DNA of 64,000 nt from Armillaria gallica (taxonomy: Eukaryota; Basidiomycota; Agaricomycetes; Agaricales; Physalacriaceae): assembly GCA_037576215.1 (NCBI GenBank), contig JBANDB010000012.1:2728001-2792000 (forward strand). The letters are read 5' to 3'. The notes under the pieces are model-generated. The model ran no database searches and was not told the origin of the DNA. It saw nothing but the letters and a program-made list of their open reading frames with translations. The translations under genes and the position numbers were made by a program. Below, piece after piece: positions 1 through 10,940 of the stretch (positions within the stretch are counted from its first letter, which is position 1; each line of letters starts with the position of its first letter).

Positions 1-1119
1 GACTCATCATCAGAATCCGATTTGTAACTGTCTTCTTCCTCACTGGAGGATTCATCTTCTGACATCGTCATTTTTAACAGTTCCTTCAGCTTCACACAGT
101 GACCCTTGGGTTTCCTTGCAGCCAAATCGGTGTTGAAACAATCCCTAGTGAACATCGCATAGACAATTTTTTTCTACATTGTCTCTGGGAATAACATTAC
201 GAGGATCATACCTGGAGTGTGTGGTCATATGTCTGGCCTCAACTATCTCTCGCAGGTTCCCATGGAGACCATACCAAAACTTGGTATGTTGCTCTGCTTG
301 TGTTATCTTCCCTTTATGAAGCAACCAATTCACTATTGTCAGGAATTCCACCTCGTATTCTTTGAATTTCTGAAGGTTAAATATTCCCTTTCTGCGCCAA
401 TGGTCGATTAATCTATCAAGGTCGCTAATGAGGTATCGAGACTTGTTCAGCTCGGCATCATAATAGGTGAGAATGTTTGTCTCAAGTTGCGTCCAATCTT
501 CATCCACAAAACTGTCTAAAGCCTCGATGAAGTGTGTCACTCTCAATGAGCAGTAGTCAACAAGGTGTTGGCATTTCTCTGCATCCAGTACGTTATACAC
601 CACGCACATCTGCTTGTATTGACATATGAATTTCTTTACAGAGTCATACTTTCCCTTAAACTTGGCAGGGGCTGAACGTGCACCCAGTAAGGGCATCATG
701 TCCGGTGTACGTGCTGCATTTGGATGGAAGGGGGGTGCAGGTACGTGAGCCGTTCTCTGTGTGTTGGTTGGGAATGACATGGGCATCGTCGGCTGATAGC
801 TTTGTCGAGGCGTGAAGATGGAAGGCCCTGGTATCGGTGCCGTCTGTCTTCGAGACTCATTCTCAGTTCTGGGGGGGATTGCAGGATTGTTCATCGTGGG
901 GAACATGGTGTTGAAATCATCTAAATTGCCAAGGTCAGATAAGAAGCTGCTTACCCTTTCTCCGGAGTCTGATGTCTCTACACTTTCTATCTCGGTAGGT
1001 TGGTGTCTCCAATTGGAAGAGTCTGGTTCTGTTCAGCATTGGTTCGTGTTGATTGGTATTGAGGGCATCCAGTACGAGCTTGTTGTAGCTTCGTCTGGTC
1101 CTGGTCCTGTCGTAGTCAT
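1..1119 (-). pseudogene. Ty3/gypsy gag fragment (element C)
   Basis: Capsid-like Gag of a leftward LTR retrotransposon; its product would package element RNA in cytoplasmic particles. The likely start is the ATG at 1119 (MTTTGPGP...), because the frame is open from there except for one TGA at 1033-1035, which probably replaces an Arg CGA codon. A Pro/Thr-rich N-terminal part is followed by a conserved stretch (about residues 150-300) with the motif KFKGKYDSVKKFICQYK, typical of Gag in fungal gypsy elements. A 7-A run near 165-172 shifts the frame: the other frame continues with a Lys-rich and then acidic Ser/Glu/Asp tail to the window edge. The copy is therefore broken at least twice, and its pol lies outside the window. 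It sits just inside the LTR at 1247-1865. Family assignment is fairly sure; domain borders are not. Confidence 0.7.
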
Positions 1120-1246
1120 CGGGATTTAATGAATATATGGGATTTTTCGGATTGTAATGGTAAATTGAATTCGGGATATCGTCCGGGAATGAGAAACTTG
1201 ATAGTCAAGGTACTAATTGACTCCCCCTCATGGTGGGCTCCAATTA

Positions 1247-1865
1247 TGTCACGCAAATTCACATATGACAAGAATTACCATGCAACATTTAGTCATACAA
1301 TAAATTTAGCTCAGGGAGGGCAGCACGTATGCTATGGCATAGGTTGACTTCAAGTCGGTGTTTCGTAAGGGAATCTGCTGTCATGATTTCAGAGAACTCG
1401 GTCTCTGCATGCATGCGTTAGGTAACTTGTTTCGTGGTGCTGACTGTACGGTCATCGGCAGCTGCTCCTGGTAACTGTTGTGGTTTGTTGCTGTAATAAC
1501 TGTTTATCGCAATATTCTGAAGATCGTGTGATGCTGGGAACACTTGCAGGTACGGTCACGCATATGTTCAAAACTGCTTGGGGTTGGGAAGGTTCTTTTT
1601 CATTCATATCGTCGGTCTTTTATACCTACTGACTAGTCTATAAATAAGTTCATTTGGGCATACGCGTCACCGGCATCTTGGTATACGCATCCCATTTGCC
1701 AGGACACACGTCGTGATCTGGGCTTACGCATTGTGTGCCATGCATGATGTGTCACCTGCCATGGCTTGGCAATGTTCCTGTCACGTGTCCCTGCTGATTA
1801 TCCAAGTACTCTCTTTATCGCTCCTTTTTCCATGTTTTCCTCTCAGTCTGGGAACCGGCCTGACA
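1247..1865 (-). mobile_element. 5' LTR of gypsy element C
   Basis: 619-bp candidate LTR with TGTCA at the left end and TGACA at the right end. The element reads leftward, so this is its 5' LTR. A minus-strand TATAAAAG lies near 1617-1625. Just inside (1231-1246) the minus strand reads TAATTGGAGCCCACCA, a candidate tRNA primer-binding site. The right boundary is supported independently: similarity to the F-box-like gene at 22.5 kb begins at base 1866, immediately after TGACA. The partner LTR is outside the window, so no target duplication can be checked. Confidence 0.6.
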
Positions 1866-2001
1866 GTGCACCAGGATTATCTCCCCATGGTATTCCCGAC
1901 TATAACATCCCTATCAGCCTCCCAGCTTAAGAATTTCACTTTGAGAATAACAACAGGAGCAGACAATGCAGATGTTCCATTTGCATGGCAATCGATACCA
2001 A
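1866..2001 (+). pseudogene. 136-bp fragment of F-box-like gene between two LTRs
   Basis: Aligns without gaps to 22527-22662, inside the second exon of the F-box-like gene. I count 9 differences in 136 bp, all transitions, seven of them toward A/T here. Every CpG of the 22.5-kb copy that differs is TpG, CpA or TpA in this copy. Similarity starts immediately after the TGACA end of one LTR and stops immediately before the TGTCAG start of the next. The simplest reading is that two elements landed 136 bp apart in a paralogue of that gene. Confidence 0.8.
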
Positions 2002-2939
2002 TGTCAGCGGTGTTGGGAAATTAAAAGAGAAGTAATTCCCAATTTAGTACAGAAAATTAATTCTGCACTGCTGTGTGTAGCTTGAAGGGGTCAAGCACGA
2101 ATGCTATAGGTAATTGACCAGTTAAGAGTTGATCTACTGGTTGGTAGATAAGAGGTTTGGTGTGGAAGTGTGTAGCTTTAGTTTGGGATGGGTGGTTTTG
2201 GTAGGGGAAGTGTATGAGCAAGCTTGAATGTGAAATTACCTGTTGAAAGATTGGCATGTCATGAGCGAACCTAATTCAAATATATGGAGGATTGGTGCAT
2301 CATGAGCGAACCTAATCCGATAGTATGAACGAACCTAAATAAGAAATTACCTGTTAGAAGATTGGCATGTCACAAGCAAGCCTAATCTGTATGTTATGAA
2401 GGATTGGTGTGTCACAAGTGAACCTAATCCAATAGTATGAATGATTGGTGCATCACGAGCGAGCCTAATCAAAGTTGTATAGAGGCTGAAGAGGCTGTTA
2501 AGGAGAAGGTTTTGTGTGTTTGTTGTCTGGGGTGAAATCTGCTTGGATTGCTCCTCTACTAATCACATATTTATACTATTCTACAGTTTGTCCTATATTT
2601 GGTAATTCCAGTGCTTAGCTGTACTGACCTAGTCATATAGCATACATTCCTAGTCATGTTGCATGTCCATGAGTCACATTGCATATCCATTCTGGGGCAG
2701 ATAGTTCTGTTCTGGTATAGATGAATCATGCTGTATGCTGTTCTAGTCATAACTAGTCATGTTGTATGTTTTCTAGTCATGGCAAGTCATATCGCATGTC
2801 ATTCAGTCATTCCTAGTCAGATTACATGTTGCCTAGTCATCCTGAAAGCAATGGCTTGATTATGTGCACATGATCCTGCACCTTCTATTTCTAGTGTTAT
2901 TCTCTATGATTCCATATGAATTCAGACCTCAGTCTGACA
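2002..2939 (-). mobile_element. 3' LTR of gypsy element A
   Basis: 938-bp LTR with perfect inverted termini TGTCAG/CTGACA. The internal part to its right holds the 3' coding end of a leftward element, so this is its 3' LTR. A minus-strand TATAAATA (about 2567-2574) lies in a segment strongly conserved with the LTR ending at 7311. The bases just inside (2940-2980) also match the inside of that LTR. The 5 bp before it, ACCAA (1997-2001), would be the target duplication, but the other LTR of element A was not found. Confidence 0.7.
2249..2470. repeat. Degenerate direct repeats inside LTR A
   Basis: Five copies of a roughly 28-bp motif (consensus start GATTGGTGCATCATGAGCGA) at about 2249, 2290, 2360, 2402 and 2443, plus a partial copy near 2322. 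Spacing is irregular (about 41-70 bp). LTR B carries its own, different array, so such arrays may be an enhancer-like feature of this LTR group. Confidence 0.7.
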
Positions 2940-3246
2940 TCCATGGGGAACAAAGAAAACAACTGTCCCCAGTTGCCGAGTATCTGGTTGCTTGGTTTCT
3001 GGTCAGGGTGAGTGGATGCTGACAATAACTGGAAAGTGTGTATGTCATAAGAAGAAAATATATATATAAAAGCATAGGTCATAATCGTGAAAAGAATTGC
3101 ATAAAAACTACATAAGGCAAGGATGGCGCATAATATCATAATGACATAGTTTTTGAAATAATTATAGAAGAAAAAACATAATGGTAACGGTATGTAGCAT
3201 CTGGACATATTTAATCAGACAATTTCCCCGAATGTCACTTGCCTGG

Positions 3247-4080
3247 TTACCTGCTTCCTTCGACTCTCAGTTTGGACTCCAACACTGCAATGTGCAGGTT
3301 CAGGTCTGACAGGTAGCTGTGGAAAAATGGTTGCAATATAAATGGGGCGTTGTGGCCATAGCTTGGACCATAGGGGGTGTATGTCACAGGTTTACTATCC
3401 TCCACTTGGTCCTCATAAAGAACAAGTGAAGTCTGCGCAGAGTAATGATCTCGGCACTGGATGGTTGAAACCATACACTTTTCTATCCAAGTCAATGTGA
3501 GCTTATCGACTGGGACAAGAATATGGGCAAAGAATTCAGCTTCTGTGATTTCTCCTATGCTGAAATTCTGGAATGCCACCTTCAGAAGCCCATATTGACC
3601 GTCGAGGTAATCAAGTGATAGGACTAGACCAGTTCCATAAACATCAATGTCGTAGATGTAGTCATGAATGGCAATTTTCTCTTTCGACGCCCAACGGACT
3701 AAGGGTAATTTCACCTTATCCACAGTGGGTTCGAAAACGAATGCGTATGAGACTGTAATGGTGGCATCATTGAGTTGGCGGGGATAGCGTATGGTGCTAA
3801 GACTGGGAAGGGGAATATAAGGAACCCAGAAGATTTCCATGCCATGAAAGGTAATGGCTCCAGCATACTGGGCTGGAGGCTGCGAAGGGTTGTGGATAAT
3901 ACGATGGGCACGTACGCGCATAGAGACTTCAGTGAAGCACTGCATGGTAGCTTGCATGCTGAGAACGATGATTGTGTGGAGTAGATGGTTGCAACAATGG
4001 AGAGTATGCATGTGTTTTTTAAAGAAATACCAGTTCGCTTGTGGCTGCGCCACATGCATTGATGTTGGCTGCTGTTTCAT
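3247..4080 (-). CDS. Third ORF of gypsy element A, unknown function
   Basis: Intact 277-codon frame between the integrase end and the 3' LTR. The start is the ATG at 4080, 165 bp beyond the integrase ORF stop. The same ORF, decayed, occupies the same place in element B (7579-8418). Shared blocks include NPSQPP near residue 75, YLDGQYGLLKVAFQNF near residue 165, the ILVPVDKL motif and TPYGP near the C-terminus. No signal peptide, membrane segment or nuclease motif is apparent, so I would not call it an envelope. Conservation in two elements of the same layout suggests an element-encoded accessory protein. Where element B has TGA, this copy has CGA (3451-3453). Confidence 0.6.
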   Translation of the reverse strand: MKQQPTSMHVAQPQANWYFFKKHMHTLHCCNHLLHTIIVLSMQATMQCFTEVSMRVRAHRIIHNPSQPPAQYAGAITFHGMEIFWVPYIPLPSLSTIRYPRQLNDATITVSYAFVFEPTVDKVKLPLVRWASKEKIAIHDYIYDIDVYGTGLVLSLDYLDGQYGLLKVAFQNFSIGEITEAEFFAHILVPVDKLTLTWIEKCMVSTIQCRDHYSAQTSLVLYEDQVEDSKPVTYTPYGPSYGHNAPFILQPFFHSYLSDLNLHIAVLESKLRVEGSR

Positions 4081-4244
4081 TGTGAAAAAGGTAAGGTTAA
4101 TACTTCTTTCACCCTATTACATTTTGCAGGGTAGATAGAATGACCCCCTATTACCTGTTATGCAGGGAAAGCAGCTTCTTGTCTGTATTATGTACATAAC
4201 AGGTCGATAACATGAGAAGCAGTCATTTAATTTTTTGACTTCTC

Positions 4245-4970
4245 TCATTGTTGTTCCTGATCTCCATCTGAGTTGTTGGCGTCTGGTGGCATGTCATCCA
4301 TGTATTGGTTGGGATCTAGGGGTTCCATTAGCTTCTCAAATTCTGCGCTGTTCTGCGTTATGTATGGATATAACCGGAATGCTGCAACATTTTTCTTAAG
4401 AAGCGCCCCATCCAATTCCTTTAATTTATAGCTTCCGCCACAGGTTTTCCATGCCACTTCATATGGTCCTAAGTAACGTGGGTGTGTCTTGAAACAATTG
4501 ACTGTCATTTCCAGGTGGCTATTCTGAATCAATACCAATTCCCCTAGCTTATAATCAGTCTTCAGGAGTCGATGTTCAAATCGTTTAATAAATTGTTCAC
4601 GTGAGGCAATTTGGGCTGTTTTCAGTACTTCAGTGGCATGGGCTAAGTCAGATGCATGTCACGAAAGTTGTCGAATTTGTAATGCAAGTAGGTCTGAGGT
4701 CTCCATTCCAGACTGAAATCCTTCTACCATGAAGGTGGCCTCGGCTAAGTCAAATGGTAGCAATGGTTTCACCCCATGCAACAGGAAATAAGGCGAGTAT
4801 CCTGTTACACCGCTAACAGTTACCCAGTCAGCAAATACTGTGGCATCTATTTTCATATGCCAATTCTTGATGCATCCGTCATGAACTCGTTTTGGACTTG
4901 CTTTTACTATTGCCTCCTGTAATATGTAATGGCCTCGTTCCACTACTCCTCCCGCTCATTTGTTGTATGT
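4245..4970 (-). pseudogene. Integrase C-terminal region, element A
   Basis: Frame covering the end of the integrase core and its C-terminal domain. The core remnant includes VERGHY, which contains the likely last Glu of the DDE triad, then EAIVKASP, YSPYFLLHG and, downstream, HPRYLGPYEVAWK, characteristic of Ty3/gypsy integrase tails. Two TGA codons interrupt the frame, at 4956-4958 and 4659-4661; both look like former CGA. The DD part of the triad is missing, so no active enzyme is possible. The C-terminus is acidic. Confidence 0.7.
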
Positions 4971-5050
4971 CGATATATTATGAGTCTGAGTTTATGAGGA
5001 TTCATCCTATGTGCTGCATTTCGATCCAGGACCCTTACTTTTAAGTTTTA

Positions 5051-5495
5051 CCTTAGAATTCAACAGTGACAAACACGCTTCTTTTATGGTAATGATTTTC
5101 CTTCAGAATATTAATTATGCTAAATAAACTAGAAGACAGTCTTTTCATTCATGTTTACACATGGGGAATGTATCAACTAGTATATCTCACTAAATTCTCA
5201 GGCTTCAGAGTGGGAGAATAGAGCGCATCGCTTGTTATGGTCTGATGAACAGAGGAACTAATTGAGTGGCTGTGCTACTCTTTCTTGCCTTTTACCACCT
5301 TCAATGGTGCATGGTCCACTCTTCAAGGCTGTTTCGTGGACATTCAAAGACGTGTATTCTATTATTCTACTACTTACTCTTCTTTTTAGGTCTGTTTTAC
5401 ACATCTGGTGGCACCAAGAGCCTCATTTTGTGTCTATCCTGTCCCCACCACCCGAGTAAGCCCTTGGTCGAGGCAGCGCTGCAATTCCTGCATCC
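5051..5495. other. Unassigned interval
   Basis: No recognisable gene or repeat. The sequence is AT-rich to about 5260 and grades into the GC-rich stretch that follows. Confidence 0.4.
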
Positions 5496-6389
5496 ATGAT
5501 AACGGCGACGACACCAGTAGGTCCCAGAACGATGATGATCCATGCCGACCACCACCACGCCCACGAAAACGGACCCCATCCCACCCTGACATACTCAGCA
5601 CCTCCCGCATCGAGATCGGTGCCAATCGCTGCTGAAGACAATTTCCGCACACCACACGAGTATGTTGCATGTCTGTGGATTCACTATCGGATGCCATCTT
5701 GGCGTGGGAGAGACTACCAAAGGCAAAATGGGCCACAACGAGGATATCCAACAAGATGATGGCAACGACAACGACAGGGCTGGGGGTGGTTCTACTCTGA
5801 TGCAGAACCAAGCGACTATCCAGGAAAGGAATGCTGGGGAAGAAGGGTGTGGAGGGATAACGTTGGATGGCCAGAGATGTTGAGGAGGACGATGGGAGGA
5901 AGGTTGGGACACCGATGATGCACAACTGCGGCAACTGTCACGCTCTTTTGGTCATCGATAGAGGAGCTAAGGGCTCAACGAATGTGCCTGGAATCATGCC
6001 TGTATGACCATTTCCCACCCACTGTTGCCCGCCCTGCTGAACATCAACATTGGCATCCCCCACACCATAGAGCCCCCCAGCGACCCGAGATTGGTGTATC
6101 CCCCTCTATTTGGGTGGGGGAACACGAATCCGATGTATGCCAGGACCCCCAACCCCCATTCATCGTGTGTCGCCATCCTGTCGCCATCTCCAGGCTCCCT
6201 CTCCGATATCCTCCCCTACGGCTTAGCTACCATGGCGACGACCTCACCACCCCCCTGTTTTTGACATCAGGGAATCCAATGCTGAGGTCCGTTATGCCCT
6301 CTGACCCCATCATCGCCATCAACGAGATTTTGGCACCTTCCCACCCCATTTTCCCCTGCCCAACAGTGCGCCATGGGCAGAGTCGTTGA
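5496..6389 (+). pseudogene. Decayed long ORF, unknown product
   Basis: One forward frame runs about 298 codons with only two internal stops, both TGA (about 5755-5760 and 5926-5930), which fits the CGA-to-TGA pattern seen elsewhere. The predicted product is rich in Arg, Trp, Pro and His. I do not recognise it. The local GC-rich composition lengthens chance ORFs on both strands, so it could be spurious. It lies between the 5' remnant of element A and LTR B. Confidence 0.3.
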
Positions 6390-6640
6390 TGTGCATAACA
6401 CTATCATCATCATGATCTTGAGTTCGTGTGCCGTATATCTTTCCCTGGACATTAAGTGAGAAATGCGCTTCCCTTCATAAAGACTTCATCTATAATCTGG
6501 TTTTCGTCATCATTCTCTGACAGGTAGTAGACTTCAATGTATATGACTATTCCATGAAATGTATACTAATATATAATCTACATTACAGTACATATTGTGC
6601 AAGAGTTATTGCAGAGGTTAGATATTTCAACAGCTCACCA

Positions 6641-7311
6641 TGCTCAGGCTCTTGCTAAGCTGAATATAAATATATCTGTGAGCAGCTTGTAGGACTTCGG
6701 ACTTGTACCTGCCGTGCTCGCAGCGGCCCACTTCGGCTAAGTAATACTGGGAATGGAAATGTAGCTGGTATTCGAGAATGATAAGGTTGTGAGTAATCGA
6801 GAATGGTAATATCATTGGCTGGAGTCGAGAGTGGTAATATCGCTAGTTGGTAATGGGAATGGTAATATCATTGGTTGGAGTCGAGAAGGGAGATGTTGTT
6901 GGAATTCAAGAATGATAATACTGTTAGTGACCAAGAATGATAATATTGTTGGTATACAAGAATGGTTTGTTAAGCTCTTGTAAAATCTCTTGAGGTGCTG
7001 AAATATTCAGGTCTTGTAATCTTGTGGTGTAATCTGTGGGATAATTGTCTCTGAATTGTTCTACTCCTACTTTCACATATTTATACTATTCTACTGTTTG
7101 TATCTAGGTTTGTTCAATCCAGTGGTTGGCTATGTTAGACCAGTGCCTATGACACTGGTTTTATGCAGCGTGTACTGACTTTAGCCTGTGTTCACACTGG
7201 TTCCTGCCTGTGTGAGTACTGGTTTGATCCTATGTTCTACATTTCTATTCCTTCTACACTCCTTCCTTCTTTACTAGTATTTCCCTTGTTAAGTCTGGCT
7301 TCAGCCTGACA
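6641..7311 (-). mobile_element. 3' LTR of gypsy element B
   Basis: The right end CTGACA (7306-7311) is followed by bases nearly identical to those just inside LTR A. The block CACATATTTATACTATTCTA (about 7075-7095; minus-strand TATAAATA) is shared with LTR A. An array of related units containing GAATGGTAATATCATTGG lies at about 6770-6960. The left boundary is uncertain; TGCTCAGG at 6641 is my best guess. Confidence 0.55.
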
Positions 7312-7578
7312 TCCACAGGGAACAAAGAAATCAACTGTCCCCAGTTGTCAAGAGTGCTTTTCAAGATAAATCTTGAAATTCTACAGAACAGTGTGGATAC
7401 TCTGAAGTCCTTGAATATAAACAATAGTACGTATTTACCAGAGTATGTAAAAAAAATGCATGTTTTCTGAGAAGAGTGTAATCCTAGTAGCTGATAGAAG
7501 AATGTACCATAATTTTTTGGAACAAATGTATCAAGTAAAAATAACACATGAGTCACAAAAGTCACCAAATATTAAATC

Positions 7579-8418
7579 CTATGTGTCTGCCCATGTCACC
7601 CTACGTGTAGGGCATGTAGGGGTTTGGACTCCCACATTGCAATACAATTTCCCTTGGCGTGAATGCTCCTGATGCTGAGGCTGTGCTAGCCCAATGGGTG
7701 TCATCACAAAAGGTCCTTCATGAGCGATGTGTGGACCATAGGGGATGTATTCGACTGGTTGCCTGTCATCGACTCGATCTTCAAGTAGAATAACTGACAA
7801 CTGCTGAAAGTATCTGTCTCAGCACTGGAGAGCAGAGACTTTGAACCTTTGTATCTGTGTCAGGGCGAGTTTGTCGACTGGGACAAGGATGTGGACGAAG
7901 AACTCCACTTCGGTGATTTCCCCGATCTGGAAATTCTGGAAGGCGACTTTAATAAGCCCATACTGCCCATCCAGATAGTCAAGTGATCGAACTTGTCCTG
8001 TCCCATATACATCAGTGTCATAGATGTAGTCAAAGATAGCGACCCTGTCCTTTGACGTCCATCGAATCAGGGGAAGTTTTACTTTCTCCACTGAAGCTTG
8101 AAAGACGAAGGAGTATGACACTATAGTGGCAGTGGGATTAAGAGGACATGGATAGCATACGGCATTGGGACTAGGACAAGGGCTGTAGGGAACATGAAAA
8201 ATCTCCATATCACGAAAGTTAACCATACCAGAGTGCTGGATGGGCGGTTGTGAAGGGTTATGGTCGATTTTGTGAGCTTGAACCTGCAAGGTGACTTGGG
8301 TGTGGCATTGCGTAGAGGGGTGCATGATGGAATTAGCGTGAGGTCTGAGTAGATGGTCGTTGGATTGAGCGTTGAAATGAAGGTTGCGGTTTTGCCAATT
8401 GCTGCGACATGTGTAAGA
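7579..8418 (-). pseudogene. Third ORF of gypsy element B
   Basis: Homologue of the 3247-4080 ORF, in the same position. It is in one frame apart from a TGA at 7819-7821, where element A has CGA (after LQC here, after IQC in A). The frame can be followed right to about 8418 (shared NW...NHLL/NDHLL region); the first ATG in frame is at 8325. Shared blocks are YLDGQYGL, VAFQNF, GEITE and LVPVDKL, ending with EYIPYGP. Function unknown. Confidence 0.6.
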
Positions 8419-8589
8419 GGGTCATCGGCTACCTGCGCAGCAAAAAGAGTAAAGAGAATTCTTCTATTACTCTATTGCATTTGCAGGGTGGAATGAATGC
8501 CTATCTTGTTACATGTTGTGCAGGTTAAGACAATCTGTTGCCTTATTACATGTACGCAACATTGGTGATTTCTCCTTGGCTTTTTCCTC

Positions 8590-9358
8590 TTTATTCAACT
8601 TGATCCCAATCAGATTCAGAATCCTCTTTTACTCTTGATATCTTTTCAGTATATTGGCTAGGATCTGCAGGATGGCCACCTTCATGAATTAACGTTTGGA
8701 ATTCTGGCCCATTTCAGGAAATATATGGGTATAACCGAAATGCTGCGACATTTTTCCGAAGAAGAGTCCCATCTAACTCCTTCAATTTATAACTTCCTCC
8801 TTGGGTCTGCTGAGCCACTTCATATGGTCCCAAATATCGGGGATGTGTTTTAAATTGGTTGACTGTCATCTCCAATCAGCTATTTTGAACCAATACCAGA
8901 TCTCCAGGCTTGTATTTGGTTTTCAATATTCAGTGTTCAAACCATTTGATAAACTGTTCTCGTGAATTGAGTCAGGCTGTTTTCAAAGCATCAGCAGCTT
9001 TTTCAAGATCGATTGCATGTCAAGAGAGTTGCTGAATCTGACATTCATGACATGAGGATACATGTTGGTGCACATTGGTCCGCATTCCAGGCCAGAATGT
9101 TCTGATTCGTAATACATCATAGACCGCTTGTTCTCCTTTATGACCTAGCTGATCATGCGCTTCTATAAGAATTCTTTTCCAGATGTCAGGGTCCAGAACA
9201 ACCAGTAATGGTGATTTCTCCTTGTTCCGTTTGAACATTTGGCCATCTGAAGTAATGTAATACTGTGAGGCTTTCTTATAGAATTTCTTTTCTGCGGCTG
9301 CTGTGGCTTTGACTGGCAATGAGCAATCCTCATGTAATTCTTTGATTTCCCTGAGCAT
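8590..9358 (-). pseudogene. Integrase with catalytic core deleted, element B
   Basis: Starts with the H2C2 zinc-binding domain: HDQLGHKG, then FWPGMR and CHEC. The sequence then jumps directly to the post-core tail (QQLS, a stop, HAIDLEKA...; HPRYLGPYEVA), so the roughly 200-residue DDE core is gone. The tail has five in-frame TGA codons (after QQLS, KTA, FEH, QNS and YIS), all at positions compatible with former CGA. The protein could bind zinc at most and cannot integrate DNA. Confidence 0.7.
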
Positions 9359-9371
9359 GTTGTTTGTATTT

Positions 9372-9947
9372 TTGTGTGCTCCATGTGGCCCAGCAGAACT
9401 CGGGCCGGTGCTCCAGCAGTGATTTGTTGTATGAAGGTATCAATTTGTTGTACTGCTTCTTGGTCAGGTATGTATGCCAATAATGTCATATCATCTAGCC
9501 AAGAATCATGGTATTCCTCAGGGGGAGGTGTCTCATTTTCCCTAAGTCTCGACAGGACAATGCATCTGGGCCTCGGAACTTCGTTCCGGGAATGTGGATC
9601 AAAGTGAAGTCAAATAATAATATCCCCTGTATCCATCTATTCATTGCCGCATTAGATTGCATGTCAGGAGCACTTATCATTCCCTTAATATATTTGGCAT
9701 CTACTTCCATGTGAAAGTTTTCAAGGCCAATAATATATTTTCTCCATGCACATAAGGCACGGAATAGCCCATATAATTCCAATTTAGGCTGGGAATATCG
9801 GCTTTCTCGTTCATTGAGTGGAATAGATCCATAGCAAGCTGGTCTCCATTTACCATTTTCATCAATTTGAGAGAGAATAAAGCCTACGGCCTTCTGACTA
9901 GTATCCACTGATAGATACATGGGTAACTGGGACTTGTAGTCAATGGC
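9372..9947 (-). pseudogene. RNase H region of pol, element B
   Basis: RNase H domain that would degrade the RNA strand of the replication hybrid. Visible motifs are VDTSQKAVG (first Asp), KLELYG (Glu) and VDAKYI (Asp), in the order expected for gypsy elements, then HIPG. It is joined to the RT connection on its right across the TGA at 9948-9950 (PAL-stop-AIDY). The linker toward the integrase (LGHMEH) is in another frame, so at least two frameshifts separate it from the zinc finger. Confidence 0.7.
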
Positions 9948-10940
9948 TCATAAGGCGGGAGCAGAGCTCACTTGATTTTTCAGTACATCAAATGCCTCCT
10001 TTTGGGCATCTCCCCAATCAAACTCAAAATTCTTCCTGACCAGGTCTATTAGTGGCTGTGCAAGTTTGAAATAGTCTTTTATCCAAATTTGGACAGTTCC
10101 ACACAGTCCTAAGAAGCCCCTAACCTCTGTGCTGGTTTTCAGCACTGGCCAGTTCAAAATCTTCTTGACTTGCCCATCTTTGGGATGTCTTCCTTCAGCA
10201 GAACATAGCTGTCCTAATATTATAACACTGGGGTGGCAGATTTGTGTCTTCTTTGGTGAGAAGGTCCCACTGGCACATTTTACACGATGCATTATTCTGT
10301 GAACATCATTGGCATGCTCCCAGATAAACTGTCATATTCCTGGATTTTCAGGAATTGTGCTTGGTTGACCATCAGCATTCAAATATCAGGTTTGAGGTCC
10401 TCTGATAGGAAGGTCATCAATAAAGATATTGGCCACATGGGGAATTTCATCTTATAAGATGAATACCATGCAATTCTGAAATTCTGCAGGTGAATTGGTG
10501 TAGCCCATGGGCAATGCTGTAATGTGCAACAATCCTAGGGGTGTGTAGAAAGCAGTTAAGTCTCTTGACCTAACATCAACTTGTCTTGCATCAAATCCCC
10601 AAAACATGTTGAACATAGTGTAGCATTGACATCCTCCATATGGTTCTATGAAGTCATCAGGTTCAGGAATTTGTCCCGCATCACGTATTGAAATCTTGTT
10701 AAGGGGCTGCAGATCATGGATCAATCGTAAGGCACCACTCTTCTTTAGAATGCAGAATCATCTGCTCCGATATGATGACTGGCTAGCTTCGTAGACTCCT
10801 GCTTCGATTTTGCTTTTCAGGAATTCTATGACTTTTTGCCTAATTCCAGATGGTATGGGAATATTCTTGTACTCCCAGGGGGTATGTTCGACGACAGGCA
10901 TAATGTAGTCAGAGAAATATTCTTGACTGAATGTTCCTCA
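9948..10940 (-). pseudogene. Reverse transcriptase region, element B
   Basis: RT palm and fingers: IHDLQPLNKISIRDAG, then FWGFDARQVD (catalytic Asp), LPMGYTNSPAEFQN, and FIDD, the variant of the YxDD box, reached after a TAA at 10452-10454 (CAA expected). A TGA at 10386-10388 follows LPIRGPQT. The connection (HPKDGQVKKI, GFLGLCG) continues to 9948. The frame is too interrupted to make an enzyme. Confidence 0.75.

Larger units (their letters stand above)
2940..5050 (-). mobile_element. Internal region of truncated gypsy element A
   Basis: Leftward element keeping only its 3' part: an integrase C-terminal region (4245-4970) followed by a third ORF (3247-4080) and then the LTR. Protease, reverse transcriptase, RNase H and most of the integrase are absent. 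The right edge is approximate, because integrase similarity fades just right of 4970. Confidence 0.65.

Noticed and set aside
2249..2470. CRISPR-like repeat array
   Set aside because: Units are degenerate and unevenly spaced, spacers are not unique, and the array lies within an LTR of a eukaryotic retroelement.
3247..4080. Retroviral-type envelope in element A
   Set aside because: No signal peptide, membrane anchor or cleavage site is visible; position alone is not enough.
2002..7311. LTR A and LTR B as the two LTRs of one element
   Set aside because: Each is followed on its right by the same 3' gene order (third ORF, integrase tail), so both are 3' LTRs of separate leftward elements.
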